From NCBI GenBank assembly GCA_015243575.1, contig CP042469.1:4864929-4928928 (forward strand): a stretch of DNA of 64,000 nucleotides. Direction: 5' to 3'. The position numbers were made by a program, and so were the translations under genes. The notes under the pieces were generated by a model that saw nothing but the letters and a program-made list of their open reading frames with translations, was not told where the DNA came from and did not search any database. Below are positions 33,901 through 42,321 of the stretch, piece after piece. The DNA comes from Clostridiales bacterium. Lineage in GTDB: Bacteria > Bacillota > Clostridia > Peptostreptococcales > Anaerovoracaceae. Position 1 is the stretch's first letter; every line of letters begins with the position of its first letter.

Positions 33901-35559
33901 GGAAGTACTGTTACGACGGGTGCCGACGGTACTTTCCTCATCACAGGTGTTCCAAATGGGACATATAACCTTGTGGTAGAGAAGGACGGTATTATCGTTA
34001 CAACCGTGATTACGGTAAGCAATGGCGATTATGCCTCGGGAACCATACGGCTTCCGGCAGGCAAAACAAACAGCGTCGTTGTGGTAACGGGAAGCGAGAC
34101 ACCAAGGATTGTTGTGGGCAATCTCGACGGGCAATTTTCAAGCATTGCAACGGACAATGACAAGGGGGTAACAACAGACGATAATGGTGTTGTAACAAAC
34201 GGCGGCTCCGTAGAAATAAAACTTACCGCTGAGAGAAGGGATGACACGGCATCAAATGCAGGCAACATTTCCGCTGCCGCGACAGCAAACGGAAGAACCG
34301 TGGGGATTTTCCTTGATTTAGCGGTGCAAAAGACGGTGAAGGATAGCGGCGGAGATGAAATCGCCTCCCAATCCGCCATTCTGACTGAGCTTCCGAGCTT
34401 AATCGACGTGTATATTCCGCTTCCTGCCGCCCTTCAAGGCAAAAGCAGTTACGTCGTATACCGTTATCACGGCGCGGCAGTCAATACGATCACAACTGAG
34501 GAAAATAATGGCGAAAAGCTGGCGCTGATTGATAACGACACAACCATCAAGCTGACAGTCAAGAAATTCTCCACCTATGCCATTGCATATACAACGTCAT
34601 CACCTAATCCAGGGGGCAACACAGGCGGAGGTTCAAGCAGCAGTTCAACATCCTCCGCAATCACTGCCGAGCAAAGCGGGGGCGGAAAGATTATAATTGG
34701 CACGGACAAAAAGACAGTTACGATTACTCCTGATATCGGATATGTCATAGCAGACGTTTTGGTTGATGGAAAGAACATCGGCGCAACAGAAAAATACACC
34801 TTCACAGACAGCAAAGCCCATAAAATCAGCGCTGTATTTGTAAAGGATACCGAGCTTCCTTACTACAAGAAAAATGACGGAAGAATTTACATCGGGTTTT
34901 CTGCAATAGCGGGAAATATGTATAAATATATTGCACCTACGGGCGAAACCGTAGCATTCAGAGAAAATCCGAAGAATTTTACGGATAATACGATTGCATG
35001 GGCGAAACCAAGCATAGACTTCGTGACAGAGCGTGAACTATTCCTTGGGACAAGCCAAGATGTGTTCAGTCCAAATGAAAGCATGACAAGAGCGATGTTT
35101 GTAACGGTAATCGGCAGACTTTATGAGCGCTCTTACGGAAGCATTTCGGAGGATGGAAGTGGTTTGGGAACGGACAGCGTTGTGGGAGCAAGCACTTTCT
35201 CTGATGTGAATACAGACGACTACTATGCCAAGTATGTTGCATGGGCAAATGATCAGGGGATTATCAAAGGTATGGGAGAAAACCGGTTTGCGCCAAGGGA
35301 GAAGGTAACCCGTGAGCAAATGGCAGTTATTATGCTGAACTTTGCAGACTTCTTGAACAAGGCGAATGTTTCTGGAGTTTCCCTCGGATATACTGACAGC
35401 CCAAGGATTTCATCCTGGGCGACTGATGGCGCAAAATACTGCCAGGAAACAAAGGTGATAACCGGCAGAGACGGAGGCAGCTTTGCTCCTCAGGAAAACG
35501 CCACGAGAGCCGAAGTGGCAGCGGTTATAGAAAGATTTATTAAAACAATTGTGAAATAA
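30937..35559 (+). CDS. SLH-anchored multidomain surface protein
   Basis: A 1540-residue secreted protein. The signal peptide (about 1-31) ends in VYA. Residues 90-370 form Ser/Thr/Val/Gly repeats ('GSVTVSGGTVSS' type) suggesting a beta-solenoid. GLUG motifs ('GGVVGTSSGSTVKNCYNTGE') lie near 545-640, two carboxypeptidase-regulatory-like beta domains near 795-870 and 962-1040, and an InlB/Listeria-Bacteroides repeat ('TFAGWNTAANGGGTAYT') near 880-960. Three C-terminal SLH domains (about 1353-1400, 1421-1470, 1484-1535) bind pyruvylated wall polymer. GGAGG precedes the ATG. It lies downstream of a LytTR promoter, so it is probably density- or peptide-regulated adhesion. Confidence 0.9.
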   Translation: MRFMKEKGKRYMAILMVCAMMVGLFPVGVYAESPGTKEGPEGNQSGVIIGAVLLVSSNAVDDSADRADNATYQTLGGAISKAESGDTIKLQTDVTLASGQTITDKNLILDLNGHRLTGASDLGVAAIELKDTASLEVKDTSPGATGQLSGSSRAIWNKGAGSVTVSSGTVTSAGVTISNDNSGSVTVSGGTVSSDGSSYAIWNNGTGSVTVAGGTVTSNSIAISNDNSGSVTVSEGTVSGSIYAINSTHVDGKVNISSGTISSTGGLFSILSSGTSNIVGGELGYVNTSILNLSGDPTLTVNVNSLTSKRVSITGALTGAPGSIKLNAAYPLNTDAGTVVATATEANYADASKFVLINVTGKTLAKSGKDIVFAADSPAGPSTDWNGIIPTSDPGFVYSGGSGTEASPYLIANSYDLAMLASNVNTTTDYSVDKHFKMTADIDLNPSIAVIDATTTAKEWTPIGKNLKEFKGTFDGGGFAVKGMYLKDIVGENYRGGLFGKITNSIIKNLGVTNSFVNIINPTYGVAGIICFADYSTVESCYNTAKINGYASVGGVVGTSSGSTVKNCYNTGEISGTDTYVGGVTGQGSNTIFQDCYNTGNISGLGAVGGIVGAIHNSSAFSASAMYRCYNIGNIVASESVYSYGSNTYSGSCGIAGWVRSWTSTIPKMIVPLDNCVSLGLSVSTTTIDVHNTTTRVAQGNGAISNSYARSDLKVNDQLIFNGTKTNEHGQNLTVAQNTAQDWSTWFGSAGSLAWDYPEDGKLWYQAPLPTLKGVGGIQNPKLPGTGSGSTDTYTVTGTVKDKDSNPVTGATVTLTPNAGTPNPATTGNDGKYTMNNVPNGSYTITVILPSGGGTFTKNITVPDDISSGNIDLQQPAVQTYTVTYNGNKATSGSVSAQTTNVGTATTVAVNSFARTGFTFAGWNTAANGGGTAYTAGSSIPSQAAGSTVTLYAQWAENTYGVSGTVKDHSGSNAAGASVKLMQGDTQIGSTVTTGADGTFLITGVPNGTYNLVVEKDGIIVTTVITVSNGDYASGTIRLPAGKTNSVVVVTGSETPRIVVGNLDGQFSSIATDNDKGVTTDDNGVVTNGGSVEIKLTAERRDDTASNAGNISAAATANGRTVGIFLDLAVQKTVKDSGGDEIASQSAILTELPSLIDVYIPLPAALQGKSSYVVYRYHGAAVNTITTEENNGEKLALIDNDTTIKLTVKKFSTYAIAYTTSSPNPGGNTGGGSSSSSTSSAITAEQSGGGKIIIGTDKKTVTITPDIGYVIADVLVDGKNIGATEKYTFTDSKAHKISAVFVKDTELPYYKKNDGRIYIGFSAIAGNMYKYIAPTGETVAFRENPKNFTDNTIAWAKPSIDFVTERELFLGTSQDVFSPNESMTRAMFVTVIGRLYERSYGSISEDGSGLGTDSVVGASTFSDVNTDDYYAKYVAWANDQGIIKGMGENRFAPREKVTREQMAVIMLNFADFLNKANVSGVSLGYTDSPRISSWATDGAKYCQETKVITGRDGGSFAPQENATRAEVAAVIERFIKTIVK

Positions 35560-35631
35560 GGCAATACAATTACCTTTTAGCAATGTTAGATGCTATGATG
35601 ACAGTCGTAACTTTACAATCTTGATGCCCTG

Positions 35632-35670
35632 AGGACAGTCGTAACCTTTAGAAATAAAGGCGGCTGTCCT
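35632..35670 (+). terminator. Hairpin after the surface protein gene
   Basis: AGGACAG/CTGTCCT encloses CCTTT/AAAGG with a small internal loop. No clear T run, so termination is only likely. A second stronger hairpin, GCCTTCCTGA/TCAGGAAGGC, lies at 35730-35764. Confidence 0.5.
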
Positions 35671-35729
35671 TATCAATTTGAACTGATCTGCTTGTCCTGC
35701 GGCGCAGAAAGTCAGAGTTGGTAAAATGG

Positions 35730-35764
35730 GCCTTCCTGATCTCTGTTGATGATCTCAGGAAGGC
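35730..35764 (+). terminator. Perfect 10-bp hairpin, possible terminator
   Basis: GCCTTCCTGA and its complement TCAGGAAGGC flank a 15-base loop, followed by AGTTTAAAGC and later TTTT. It may end the surface protein transcript or belong to the decayed region. Confidence 0.5.
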
Positions 35765-35852
35765 AGTTTAAAGCTATTTTCAGAAGGTAGTAACGAAGGT
35801 TTTGTCCAAGGAGCTATGGCTTTACAAGCACGCGCATGCAGATTATAATATA

Positions 35853-36117
35853 AACGCAACAATCCGTGCCCGAGCGGAAGCTGCAAGAAGTACAAGAAGT
35901 GATGCGCACGGATTGACGATGAAAAAACAGCATGCACATTGCAACGGAAATTGCCTGTGCAGATTGAAACCGTTTTACTTCCCTTCAAGGGTAAGATTAT
36001 CTATGACAGTTTCATGAGCTCCATGCCGATTGGATTTGCAGAAGGTGCAAAGGCGACTTTTCGAGAGATGTATAATAAAGCAATCAAACATGGTATTATC
36101 ACGAGTTTAGAGGAATG
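35853..36117 (+). pseudogene. Decayed SEC-C motif protein gene
   Basis: In one frame the sequence reads R-N-N-P-C-P-S-G-S-C-K-K-Y-K-K, then TGA at 35900, then C and about 71 further sense codons ending 'KHGIITSLEE' and a stop at 36117. The first part is a recognisable SEC-C zinc motif (PCPCGSGKKYKKCC) with two changes and a Cys codon turned into TGA. Upstream in the same frame there is a stop at the TAA near 35847. So only the C-terminal end of a longer gene remains. The rest of 35560-35850 shows only hairpins. Confidence 0.7.
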
Positions 36118-36132
36118 AGAGGGATATCTCTT

Positions 36133-36435
36133 ATGAGTGAATTTTTGAGATTGAAAGATTTGATCATGGGCTGTGCAGAAACTGGCTACGAAGAAGCAGT
36201 AGTAAAGCTTTTAAAGGACAATGGAATCGCTGTTGATGACTTTGAGCACGTCGGAAAGTGTGATTCTGAGTGCCCAAATTGCGGAGCGGAAAATTTTAGT
36301 ATCTGGCAAAGGAATATAGGCTTGCTGGAAGACCAGGAAATGGTTACTTTCGATTTAGATGAAGCGGATGATATTTTGGACTTTGCGATATACCTCTGTA
36401 ATAAATGCGGAAAGTGGACTACTTATATCGAATAA
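36133..36435 (+). CDS. Small zinc-ribbon-like protein, unknown
   Basis: A 100-residue protein with two CxxC knuckles, 'CPNCG' near 46 and 'CNKCG' near 91, plus an extra 'CDSEC' just before the first. It therefore probably binds one zinc. The N-terminal 35 residues are helical. No family recognised. GAGAGGG lies about 9 bases before ATG 36133; the frame is also open from ATG 36115. It starts just after the decayed SEC-C gene. Confidence 0.6.
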   Translation: MSEFLRLKDLIMGCAETGYEEAVVKLLKDNGIAVDDFEHVGKCDSECPNCGAENFSIWQRNIGLLEDQEMVTFDLDEADDILDFAIYLCNKCGKWTTYIE

Positions 36436-36501
36436 TGCAATATCAGTATACGAATTGTGGGCTGCCTCGTAGATATTCGATGGCAGAAAGGATGATGAAT
36501 C

Positions 36502-37401
36502 ATGGCAGACAAGTTCATTGATTTACACATGCACAGTTATTACAGTGATGATGGAGAATTCTCACCTGCGGAGTTAGTCAGGAGATCTAGTGAGCAAGGA
36601 ATTACGATTATGGCAATTTCTGATCATAACAGTATCAGGGCAGTGGAGGAAGCGAAAAAAGAAGCTGAAAAATATCACATTCATTATATCAATGCAATTG
36701 AGATAGACTGCACGTATCGAGGGATCGATCTGCATGTTCTTGGTTATGGAATCGATGATAAAAATAAGGAATTTGGTGATCTGGAAGAAAACATTCTTCG
36801 TCAAGAAAGAGCATGTGCTGCAATGAAGTTGGAGTTAACGAACAGGCTTGGCTTTGATGTGAAACAAGAGCAGCTGGATGAGTTGAGCAAGGAAGGGGTC
36901 TATACCGGAGAACTGTTTGCAGAAATCCTATTCAATGATCCACGATATCAAGAACACAAGTTGTTGCAGCCATATCGGGCTGGCGGCAGCCGAAGTGATA
37001 ATCCTTATGTGAATTTTTACTGGGACTTTTATACCCAAGGAAAGGCATGCTATACAGAGATCCTTTATCCTTCGCTGGAAGAGGTGGTCAAACTGATCGA
37101 TGAGAGTGGCGGTGTTGCAGTACTTGCTCATCCAGGCAATAATCTAAAAGGAAAATTTGAACTGTTTGACGAACTGATCGCGTCTGGTCTGCAAGGTGTA
37201 GAAGCATTCAGCAATTATCATGATGATGAAGCTGCCAAGTATTTTCTTAACAAAGGCAGGGAGTACAATCTACTTGTGACCTGTGGCAGTGACTTCCATG
37301 GTAAAATAAAACCGGCCATAGAAATTGGTGAAACCGGGTGTACCATAGATCAGAAGGAAATACAAAAGGAATTACAAAAAAGGGGATTAATAAGGGGATA
37401 G
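36502..37401 (+). CDS. PHP domain phosphoesterase (TrpH/YciV-like)
   Basis: A 299-residue metallo-phosphoesterase. The PHP motifs are 'DLHMHSYYSDDGE' (I), 'AISDHNSI' (II), 'AVLAHPGNN' (III) and 'TCGSDFHGK' (IV), giving a trinuclear metal site. YciV/TrpH members hydrolyse 3',5'-nucleoside bisphosphates or trim RNA 5' ends. GAAAGGATG precedes ATG 36502. It is a stand-alone gene between the zinc-ribbon protein and the MarR gene. Confidence 0.88.
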   Translation: MADKFIDLHMHSYYSDDGEFSPAELVRRSSEQGITIMAISDHNSIRAVEEAKKEAEKYHIHYINAIEIDCTYRGIDLHVLGYGIDDKNKEFGDLEENILRQERACAAMKLELTNRLGFDVKQEQLDELSKEGVYTGELFAEILFNDPRYQEHKLLQPYRAGGSRSDNPYVNFYWDFYTQGKACYTEILYPSLEEVVKLIDESGGVAVLAHPGNNLKGKFELFDELIASGLQGVEAFSNYHDDEAAKYFLNKGREYNLLVTCGSDFHGKIKPAIEIGETGCTIDQKEIQKELQKRGLIRG

Positions 37402-37456
37402 AAATTTGATTCAAGATCTTTTGTTGACAAAAGATGAGGCAGGAGATATAATTACA

Positions 37457-37466
37457 TAGAATTCTA
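37457..37466. promoter_or_regulatory. MarR box 1 (TAGAATTCTA)
   Basis: A perfect 10-bp palindrome about 55 bases before the MarR start. The same sequence occurs twice in front of the adjacent MFS gene (38012 and 38027), so it is almost certainly the operator of this regulator. Confidence 0.85.
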
Positions 37467-37519
37467 ATTAAATTCCCGTCCTTTTCACAAATATGTGTAC
37501 ACAGAAGCTGGTGGTTTGT

Positions 37520-37966
37520 ATGGATACACAAATGAATAACAAAAATTATGAATTTTATTTAAGAGCTATTGTACATGCTATGAAGCAAATGCTGGACAAT
37601 AGACTGCTCCCTTATGACATCACAAATCAGCAGGCACGTTTGTTGGGTGATTTAGATAACCAACTGAAGCGAGACAAAGAAATTGTTCAAAAAGACTTAG
37701 AACGTACGATGAACTTGCGAGGCTCATCCATTACCAGCCTATTGCAGGGGCTAGAGCGCAAAGGGTTTATTTCACGCAGCACAGGAAACGAGGATGGCAG
37801 GACCAAACAGGTAGATATTACCGAAAAAGGGAGAGCGGTGATCCAGGCTGTTGAAAGCTCTTTTCTGGAATTAGAGCAGTTGCTTGTGGAAGGGATGTCA
37901 GAGGACGAAAAAGAGACCTTTCTACGCCTGCTTAGGGTTTCTTTTCATAACTTAAAAATCGAGTAG
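37520..37966 (+). CDS. MarR family regulator of the MFS exporter
   Basis: A 148-residue winged-helix regulator: 'LERTMNLRGSSITSLLQGLER' is the recognition region and 'GNEDGRTKQVDITEKGR' the wing. ATG 37520 is favoured over ATG 37493 because GGTGG lies just before it. It is followed by an EmrB/QacA-type exporter. Identical TAGAATTCTA boxes before both genes suggest that it represses both until a drug binds. Confidence 0.9.
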   Translation: MDTQMNNKNYEFYLRAIVHAMKQMLDNRLLPYDITNQQARLLGDLDNQLKRDKEIVQKDLERTMNLRGSSITSLLQGLERKGFISRSTGNEDGRTKQVDITEKGRAVIQAVESSFLELEQLLVEGMSEDEKETFLRLLRVSFHNLKIE

Positions 37967-37998
37967 TCATTGCTCATTATAAGTATGACAATATTTTT

Positions 37999-38038
37999 TT
38001 GCCAAATTAGATAGAATTCTAACTATTAGAATTCTAAT
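37999..38038 (+). promoter_or_regulatory. MFS promoter overlapped by two MarR boxes
   Basis: TTGCCA (37999-38004) and AACTAT (38021-38026) form a promoter with a 16-base spacer. TAGAATTCTA occurs at 38012-38021 and again inside ATTAGAATTCTAAT at 38025-38038, 15 bases apart. Both boxes cover the core promoter, so binding should block RNA polymerase. Confidence 0.8.
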
Positions 38039-38055
38039 TACAGGAGGATGATAGC

Positions 38056-39483
38056 ATGAGTAATTCAAATTCTATGAAAAAACAAGCTGATCCATCTCGG
38101 CTGACATTTCGGCTGCGATGGATACTGGCGGTCGTAATTATCGCAGATGTTCTCGATCTGATGGACGCGAACATCACCAATATAGCGGCACCTTCTATAG
38201 TTCAAAACATCGGTGGAGGCGAGTCTTTGATCAAATGGCTCGGAGCAAGCTACGCTTTAGCAATGGGTGTGCTGCTTGTCATCGGCGGACGCTTGGGTGA
38301 CCGTTATGGCAAACGGCGAATGTTTCTAATCGGCATAACAGGGTTTACGCTGGCTTCGGCGCTTTGCGGTTTATCTGTTAGTCCGTCAATGCTTATAGCG
38401 GGAAGGCTGATACAGGGGGGCTTCGGTGCTCTATTGATACCGCAAGGCATGAGCATCTTAATGGCCACATTTTCTCGTGAACAGTTTCCCCGTGCGGTTA
38501 GCGCGTTTGGACCGGTTATGAGTATTTCGTCTGTAATTGGCCCGATATTAGCCGGATTTATTATTCAGGCGAATATTGGCGGGCTAGACTGGCGCCCTAT
38601 GTTCCTGATCAACATCGTTCTTGGTTTAGCTGGCTTTATTGCTGCAGTTAAGTTATTGCCTCATGATCAGCCTAACTCCGATGAAAAACTGGATGGGATC
38701 GGAACTGCTCTTTTGGGAGTTTCTATGCTTGGCCTGATTTTTGGCTTGAATGAGGGTTCGACGGAAGGTTGGACGATCTTGCCGATTGCCAGCTTCATAG
38801 TAGGTGCTGTAATGCTTGCAGCCTTTGCGCTTCGCCAGCGGTACGCTGACAATCCGCTTATTAAACCTTCTCTCTTCAAAAATAAAGGATTTACGTCTGG
38901 ACTATTAGTGGGTCTCGGGTTTTTCGCAGCAGTAAATGGCTTGGCTTATGTCATTTCCTTGTTTTTTCAACTGGTTCTTCATCTCACGCCGTATGAAGCG
39001 GCTCTGGGTCTCTGTCCAATGGCAATCGGCATCGTAATCGCCTCAATGGTCTGCCGGCCGCTTCTAACCAAGCTGGGACGTACACTGATTGTCATTGGAC
39101 TCTCGGCAACACTTATTGGGGCGCTCGGCCTTTGGCTCACTGTCTTCCTTACAGGTATGGGAGCTACCGCGTTGCTGACAGCTCCTGCTATATTCGTTAT
39201 CGGCGCAGGTATGGGTACTTGTTTCAGCAGCATTTACGACGTGGCTCTCGGGGACATTGAGCATGACGAGGCAGGCAGCGCAAGCGGTTCCTTAAGCGCT
39301 GTACAGCAATTAGCAGCGGCAATTGGTTCTGCGGTCGTAACGACGATTTTCTTTAACCTCCTTAATACTGTGGGTGATGTTGGAGCCATGAAGACCAGTA
39401 TTCTGATTGTAGCAGCAATTGTCCTCGTTTGCCTCGGGCTCGTTTGGCTTATGCCACAATCAGCTCCTTCAGAAGACTTTTAG
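38056..39483 (+). CDS. MFS multidrug exporter, DHA2 (EmrB/QacA) type
   Basis: A 475-residue transporter with about 14 transmembrane helices. Motif A is visible as 'GGRLGDRYGKRRMF' after the second helix, the first helix has 'DVLDLMDANITNIAAPSI' (the acidic residues of drug:H+ antiporters), and motif C-like 'GPILAGFII' is in helix five. CAGGAGG precedes ATG 38056. Controlled by the MarR gene upstream. It exports lipophilic or cationic compounds; the precise range is unknown. Confidence 0.92.
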   Translation: MSNSNSMKKQADPSRLTFRLRWILAVVIIADVLDLMDANITNIAAPSIVQNIGGGESLIKWLGASYALAMGVLLVIGGRLGDRYGKRRMFLIGITGFTLASALCGLSVSPSMLIAGRLIQGGFGALLIPQGMSILMATFSREQFPRAVSAFGPVMSISSVIGPILAGFIIQANIGGLDWRPMFLINIVLGLAGFIAAVKLLPHDQPNSDEKLDGIGTALLGVSMLGLIFGLNEGSTEGWTILPIASFIVGAVMLAAFALRQRYADNPLIKPSLFKNKGFTSGLLVGLGFFAAVNGLAYVISLFFQLVLHLTPYEAALGLCPMAIGIVIASMVCRPLLTKLGRTLIVIGLSATLIGALGLWLTVFLTGMGATALLTAPAIFVIGAGMGTCFSSIYDVALGDIEHDEAGSASGSLSAVQQLAAAIGSAVVTTIFFNLLNTVGDVGAMKTSILIVAAIVLVCLGLVWLMPQSAPSEDF

Positions 39484-39532
39484 GTTTCGTCAAATGATGT
39501 CTGAGAAAAACTATCTTGATGGATTTCGGGCA

Positions 39533-39568
39533 GAAAAAAATGAAAGCCAGCGTCTTTAGACGCTGGCT
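39533..39568 (-). terminator. Terminator of the ApbE gene
   Basis: AGCCAGCGTC, loop of four, GACGCTGGCT; read on the minus strand it is followed by a T-rich run (the A run at 39533-39540). The ApbE stop codon lies in the hairpin loop. It may also stop the converging MFS transcript. Confidence 0.85.
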
Positions 39569-40524
39569 GGTGTTGCAGGTGTATCGTCCGGAGGAAGAAG
39601 GACAAGTCTTCCTTTCAGATTATCTGTGCAGGCTAGTGCTCCATCCACAGTGATCACAATCGCATCGAGATCTTTCATCCGGTTCACTCTGCGAATGATT
39701 GAGACCGCATCTAATCCGAACAGTTCTGTTGTATAGATATCGCAGTCCAGCGAGCTGTCAGCAATAACCGTTAAAGAAGCGATGTTATTTTCGATTGGAT
39801 AGCCAGTTTTGCTGCTAAAGATATGGTGGTAATTACGGCTTTCCTTTTCAAGCACTCTCTCATAGATTCCTGAGGTTACAACGGATTGGTTTCTTATTTT
39901 GACAAGGGCTGCCGCATTTCCTCTCGGTAAAAACGGATTTTGTATCCCCACCTTCCAGTCACTGCCTTGCGTGGGCGGTTCTCCAAAAACCAAAACATTT
40001 CCTCCCATATCAACCATAGCGGAAACAGCTCCCTGTTCCTTAAATAAGGCCATCACTTTATCAGCAAAATACCCCTTGGCTATGGCGCCAAGGTCTAGCT
40101 CCATACCTTTTTCTAAAAAATAGACGGTTTTGTGATCGTCATCCAGTTGTATCTTTTCAGGCTTTAAAAGCTCCAATACGTTCTCGATTGCTTCTTGATC
40201 CGGCACCTTCGCTTCTTTAAACCCGATGCTCCATAACTTGATCAATGGGCCGATTGCAATATTTAAATAAGAGCCTTCCCGTAAACTATGCTGTTTCCCT
40301 ATTTTTATCAGATCATAAAGCTCATCGTCCACCTTTTGCGGAGCGAATGCGGCATTCCTTTTTAGCATAGCGAGCTGTGAGTGGTCACTGTTGGCACTAA
40401 AAATTTTGTTGTAATGAATGAGCATCTCCTCAGCCAGTTTTGCCATAGCAGCAGCGCGTTCTCCCTTGATATAGAGGGAGATTTTTGTTCCCATAAGATG
40501 GAGGATCTTCGTGTACTCGTTCAT
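39556..40524 (-). CDS. apbE: ApbE family FAD:protein FMN transferase
   Basis: A 322-residue flavin transferase that links FMN from FAD to a Thr of a target protein. Typical elements: 'LMGTKISLYI' at the start, 'ELDLGAIAKGYFADKV' (flavin-binding), and the metal-binding C-terminal 'DCDIYTTELFGL'. No signal peptide or lipobox, so it works in the cytosol. GGGAGA is before ATG 40524, one base after the LysR stop, so the two form an operon. The target is very likely the FMN-binding domain of the 807-residue reductase at 42322, which carries the acceptor motif. Confidence 0.9.
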   Translation of the reverse strand: MNEYTKILHLMGTKISLYIKGERAAAMAKLAEEMLIHYNKIFSANSDHSQLAMLKRNAAFAPQKVDDELYDLIKIGKQHSLREGSYLNIAIGPLIKLWSIGFKEAKVPDQEAIENVLELLKPEKIQLDDDHKTVYFLEKGMELDLGAIAKGYFADKVMALFKEQGAVSAMVDMGGNVLVFGEPPTQGSDWKVGIQNPFLPRGNAAALVKIRNQSVVTSGIYERVLEKESRNYHHIFSSKTGYPIENNIASLTVIADSSLDCDIYTTELFGLDAVSIIRRVNRMKDLDAIVITVDGALACTDNLKGRLVLLPPDDTPATPASV

Positions 40525-40525
40525 T

Positions 40526-41464
40526 TCAGTCTCCCATATCGGATTGGTTCTGCCCATGAGATAAGAAAGCATCGATCAGGTCCTGATCAATTTTGGTCAG
40601 AGTTCTTTCGCTGTGATACGCGATAAAATAATCTAAGCTCAGCTCATCGATGGGGATCGGATATAAATTGTAATCAGAGGGGCATTCCTTAACAGAGACA
40701 CTTTCGGGGATAATCGTAAGCCCCAAATTACCCGTAACCAGCCTAAGTGCAGTATTGATATCCGTACTTTCCATGATGATATTGGGTTTCACCTTGTAAA
40801 CATTCAGCAGATGATCGATCTGTTTTCTTATAGCAGAACCCTTGGAAGTCAGGATCAGCCTTTGTGACAAGAGTTTACTGATGTCGATGCTTCCTTCCGG
40901 AATTCTGGCGACATCTTTCTGATAGAGATCACAGCATCGCGGAATCACAGCCCAGTACCTGTGTCTCCCCCAGCTAACCGAGTTTAAGTTCGGTGATATA
41001 TTTCTTGAATTCTGTCCAAGCCAAAAATCCAATTCATTATTCTGAGTGAGTCTCTCACTTTTATCCGGTAAAATCTCTGCAAGCTCGATTCTGCAGTTTG
41101 GGTGCATGTCCAGAAACTCTGGTATAAAAAGTGGCAAAAGGTAGGTCCCAAGGCTCGGAAGCACTCCTATCTTTATGACCGTTCGATCGCTATCGGATAC
41201 ATCAGAGATATCGCTAAGCAGTTTAGCATAGTTATTCTCTAAGGAAGTCAAATACTGATAATAAATCTTTCCTTGCTCGGTCAACCGGTAAGGAAGCTTA
41301 TCACGGGTGATCAGCTCGCAGTTTAACTCACTTTCAACCCTTTTAATGACCTGAGTCAAATAAGGCTGAGAAATATAAAGTGATTTCGCAGCCTTGTTAT
41401 AATTGCTGTATTTTAGAATTGCATCAATATAATAAAGAATGTCCTGAGAGCCGATTTTTGACAT
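40526..41464 (-). CDS. LysR family regulator of the flavin reductase locus
   Basis: A 312-residue LysR regulator; the helix-turn-helix includes 'YNKAAKSLYISQPYLTQVIK'. AAGGAAGGA lies before ATG 41464, better placed than the GTG further up. It is transcribed with apbE and divergent from the two reductase genes across 244 bases, the usual layout for LysR control of a neighbouring operon. A perfect 16-bp palindrome at 41512-41527 is the likely operator. The inducer is perhaps the reductase substrate. Confidence 0.9.
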   Translation of the reverse strand: MSKIGSQDILYYIDAILKYSNYNKAAKSLYISQPYLTQVIKRVESELNCELITRDKLPYRLTEQGKIYYQYLTSLENNYAKLLSDISDVSDSDRTVIKIGVLPSLGTYLLPLFIPEFLDMHPNCRIELAEILPDKSERLTQNNELDFWLGQNSRNISPNLNSVSWGRHRYWAVIPRCCDLYQKDVARIPEGSIDISKLLSQRLILTSKGSAIRKQIDHLLNVYKVKPNIIMESTDINTALRLVTGNLGLTIIPESVSVKECPSDYNLYPIPIDELSLDYFIAYHSERTLTKIDQDLIDAFLSHGQNQSDMGD

Positions 41465-41511
41465 TTCATTCCTTCCTTTGAAATACTTCACTATTGACGG
41501 TTGGTTCGATT

Positions 41512-41527
41512 ATAACAAATTTGTTAT
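41512..41527. promoter_or_regulatory. Perfect 16-bp palindrome, probable LysR operator
   Basis: ATAACAAATTTGTTAT lies between the divergent LysR and reductase genes, 48 bases from the LysR start. It has the AT-rich dyad character of LysR sites. Confidence 0.65.
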
Positions 41528-41708
41528 TAAACTTCAATGAATTACTAATTAGATAATCAGAACACAATATGTTAAATTAATAGCAAAGATATTATTGATG
41601 TAAACGCTTAAGGAAGTGATGATTGAATGGAGGGTGCGCAGATGGTTAACCGATTAGATGTGCACGGAATGAATCAGTGCTTCCCTAATGAACAGAAAGG
41701 GGATTACT

Positions 41709-42308
41709 ATGAAATATCTAGCGATCGTAGGCACGAATTCAGATGTGTCAACCAATCGTATCCTGCTTCAATTTATGGAAAAGCACTTTTCAGATGAGGC
41801 AGAGATTGAAGTCCAAGAAATTAAGGATCTACCTGCCTTTATGGAGCCTGAAGATTCTGTTGTCCCTGAAAAGGTAGCGGAGCTATCTGATAAAATATTG
41901 AAAGCTGATGGGGTAATCATCGCAACCCCGGAGTATGATCACGCGATCCCAGCAGTGCTAAAGAGTGCCCTTGAATGGATTAGTTATACGAGTCAGGCAC
42001 TTACGGATAAGCCTGTATTAATCGTGGGAGCATCTCATGGTACCCTTGGTTCTTCCAGAGCCCAGGCACATCTTAGACAAATCCTTGATTCCCCTGAACT
42101 GGCTGCTAGAATAATGCCAAGCAATGAGTTCCTTTTGGGAAAATCACAGAGTGCATTTGATAGCTCGGGTAATCTCATTGATCCGCATAAGGTATCAGAG
42201 CTTGATGAAATTTTCAGAGAGTTTGTTCTGTTTACACAGATTACATCAAAACTGCTGAAAGAGAAAGTGCTGAATCAAAAAGTTAAAAAATTCACTTGGC
42301 AGGAGTAG
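41709..42308 (+). CDS. NAD(P)H-dependent FMN reductase, small subunit (CrdA/ArdA-like)
   Basis: A 199-residue flavodoxin-fold FMN reductase: '[18 protein letters not shown]' is the phosphate loop region, '[20 protein letters not shown]' the family signature and '[14 protein letters not shown]' the third flavin segment. AAAGGGG precedes ATG 41709. It is 13 bases from the next gene, whose N-terminal domain is about half identical to it. A small FMN reductase next to a large fused one is the composition of cytosolic NADH:acrylate and NADH:cinnamate reductases. Confidence 0.85.
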   Translation: MKYLAIVGTNSDVSTNRILLQFMEKHFSDEAEIEVQEIKDLPAFMEPEDSVVPEKVAELSDKILKADGVIIATPEYDHAIPAVLKSALEWISYTSQALTDKPVLIVGASHGTLGSSRAQAHLRQILDSPELAARIMPSNEFLLGKSQSAFDSSGNLIDPHKVSELDEIFREFVLFTQITSKLLKEKVLNQKVKKFTWQE

Positions 42309-42321
42309 GGGGGAAATAACA

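Noticed and set aside
31233-34379. Long minus-strand frames opposite the surface protein gene
   Set aside because: The coding strand is repetitive Ser/Thr/Gly-rich sequence, which leaves open frames by composition; none has a start signal or family.
35900-35902. TGA in the SEC-C motif as a selenocysteine codon
   Set aside because: No downstream selenocysteine hairpin was evident, a stop closes the frame shortly upstream, and other motif positions are also mutated, so decay is simpler.
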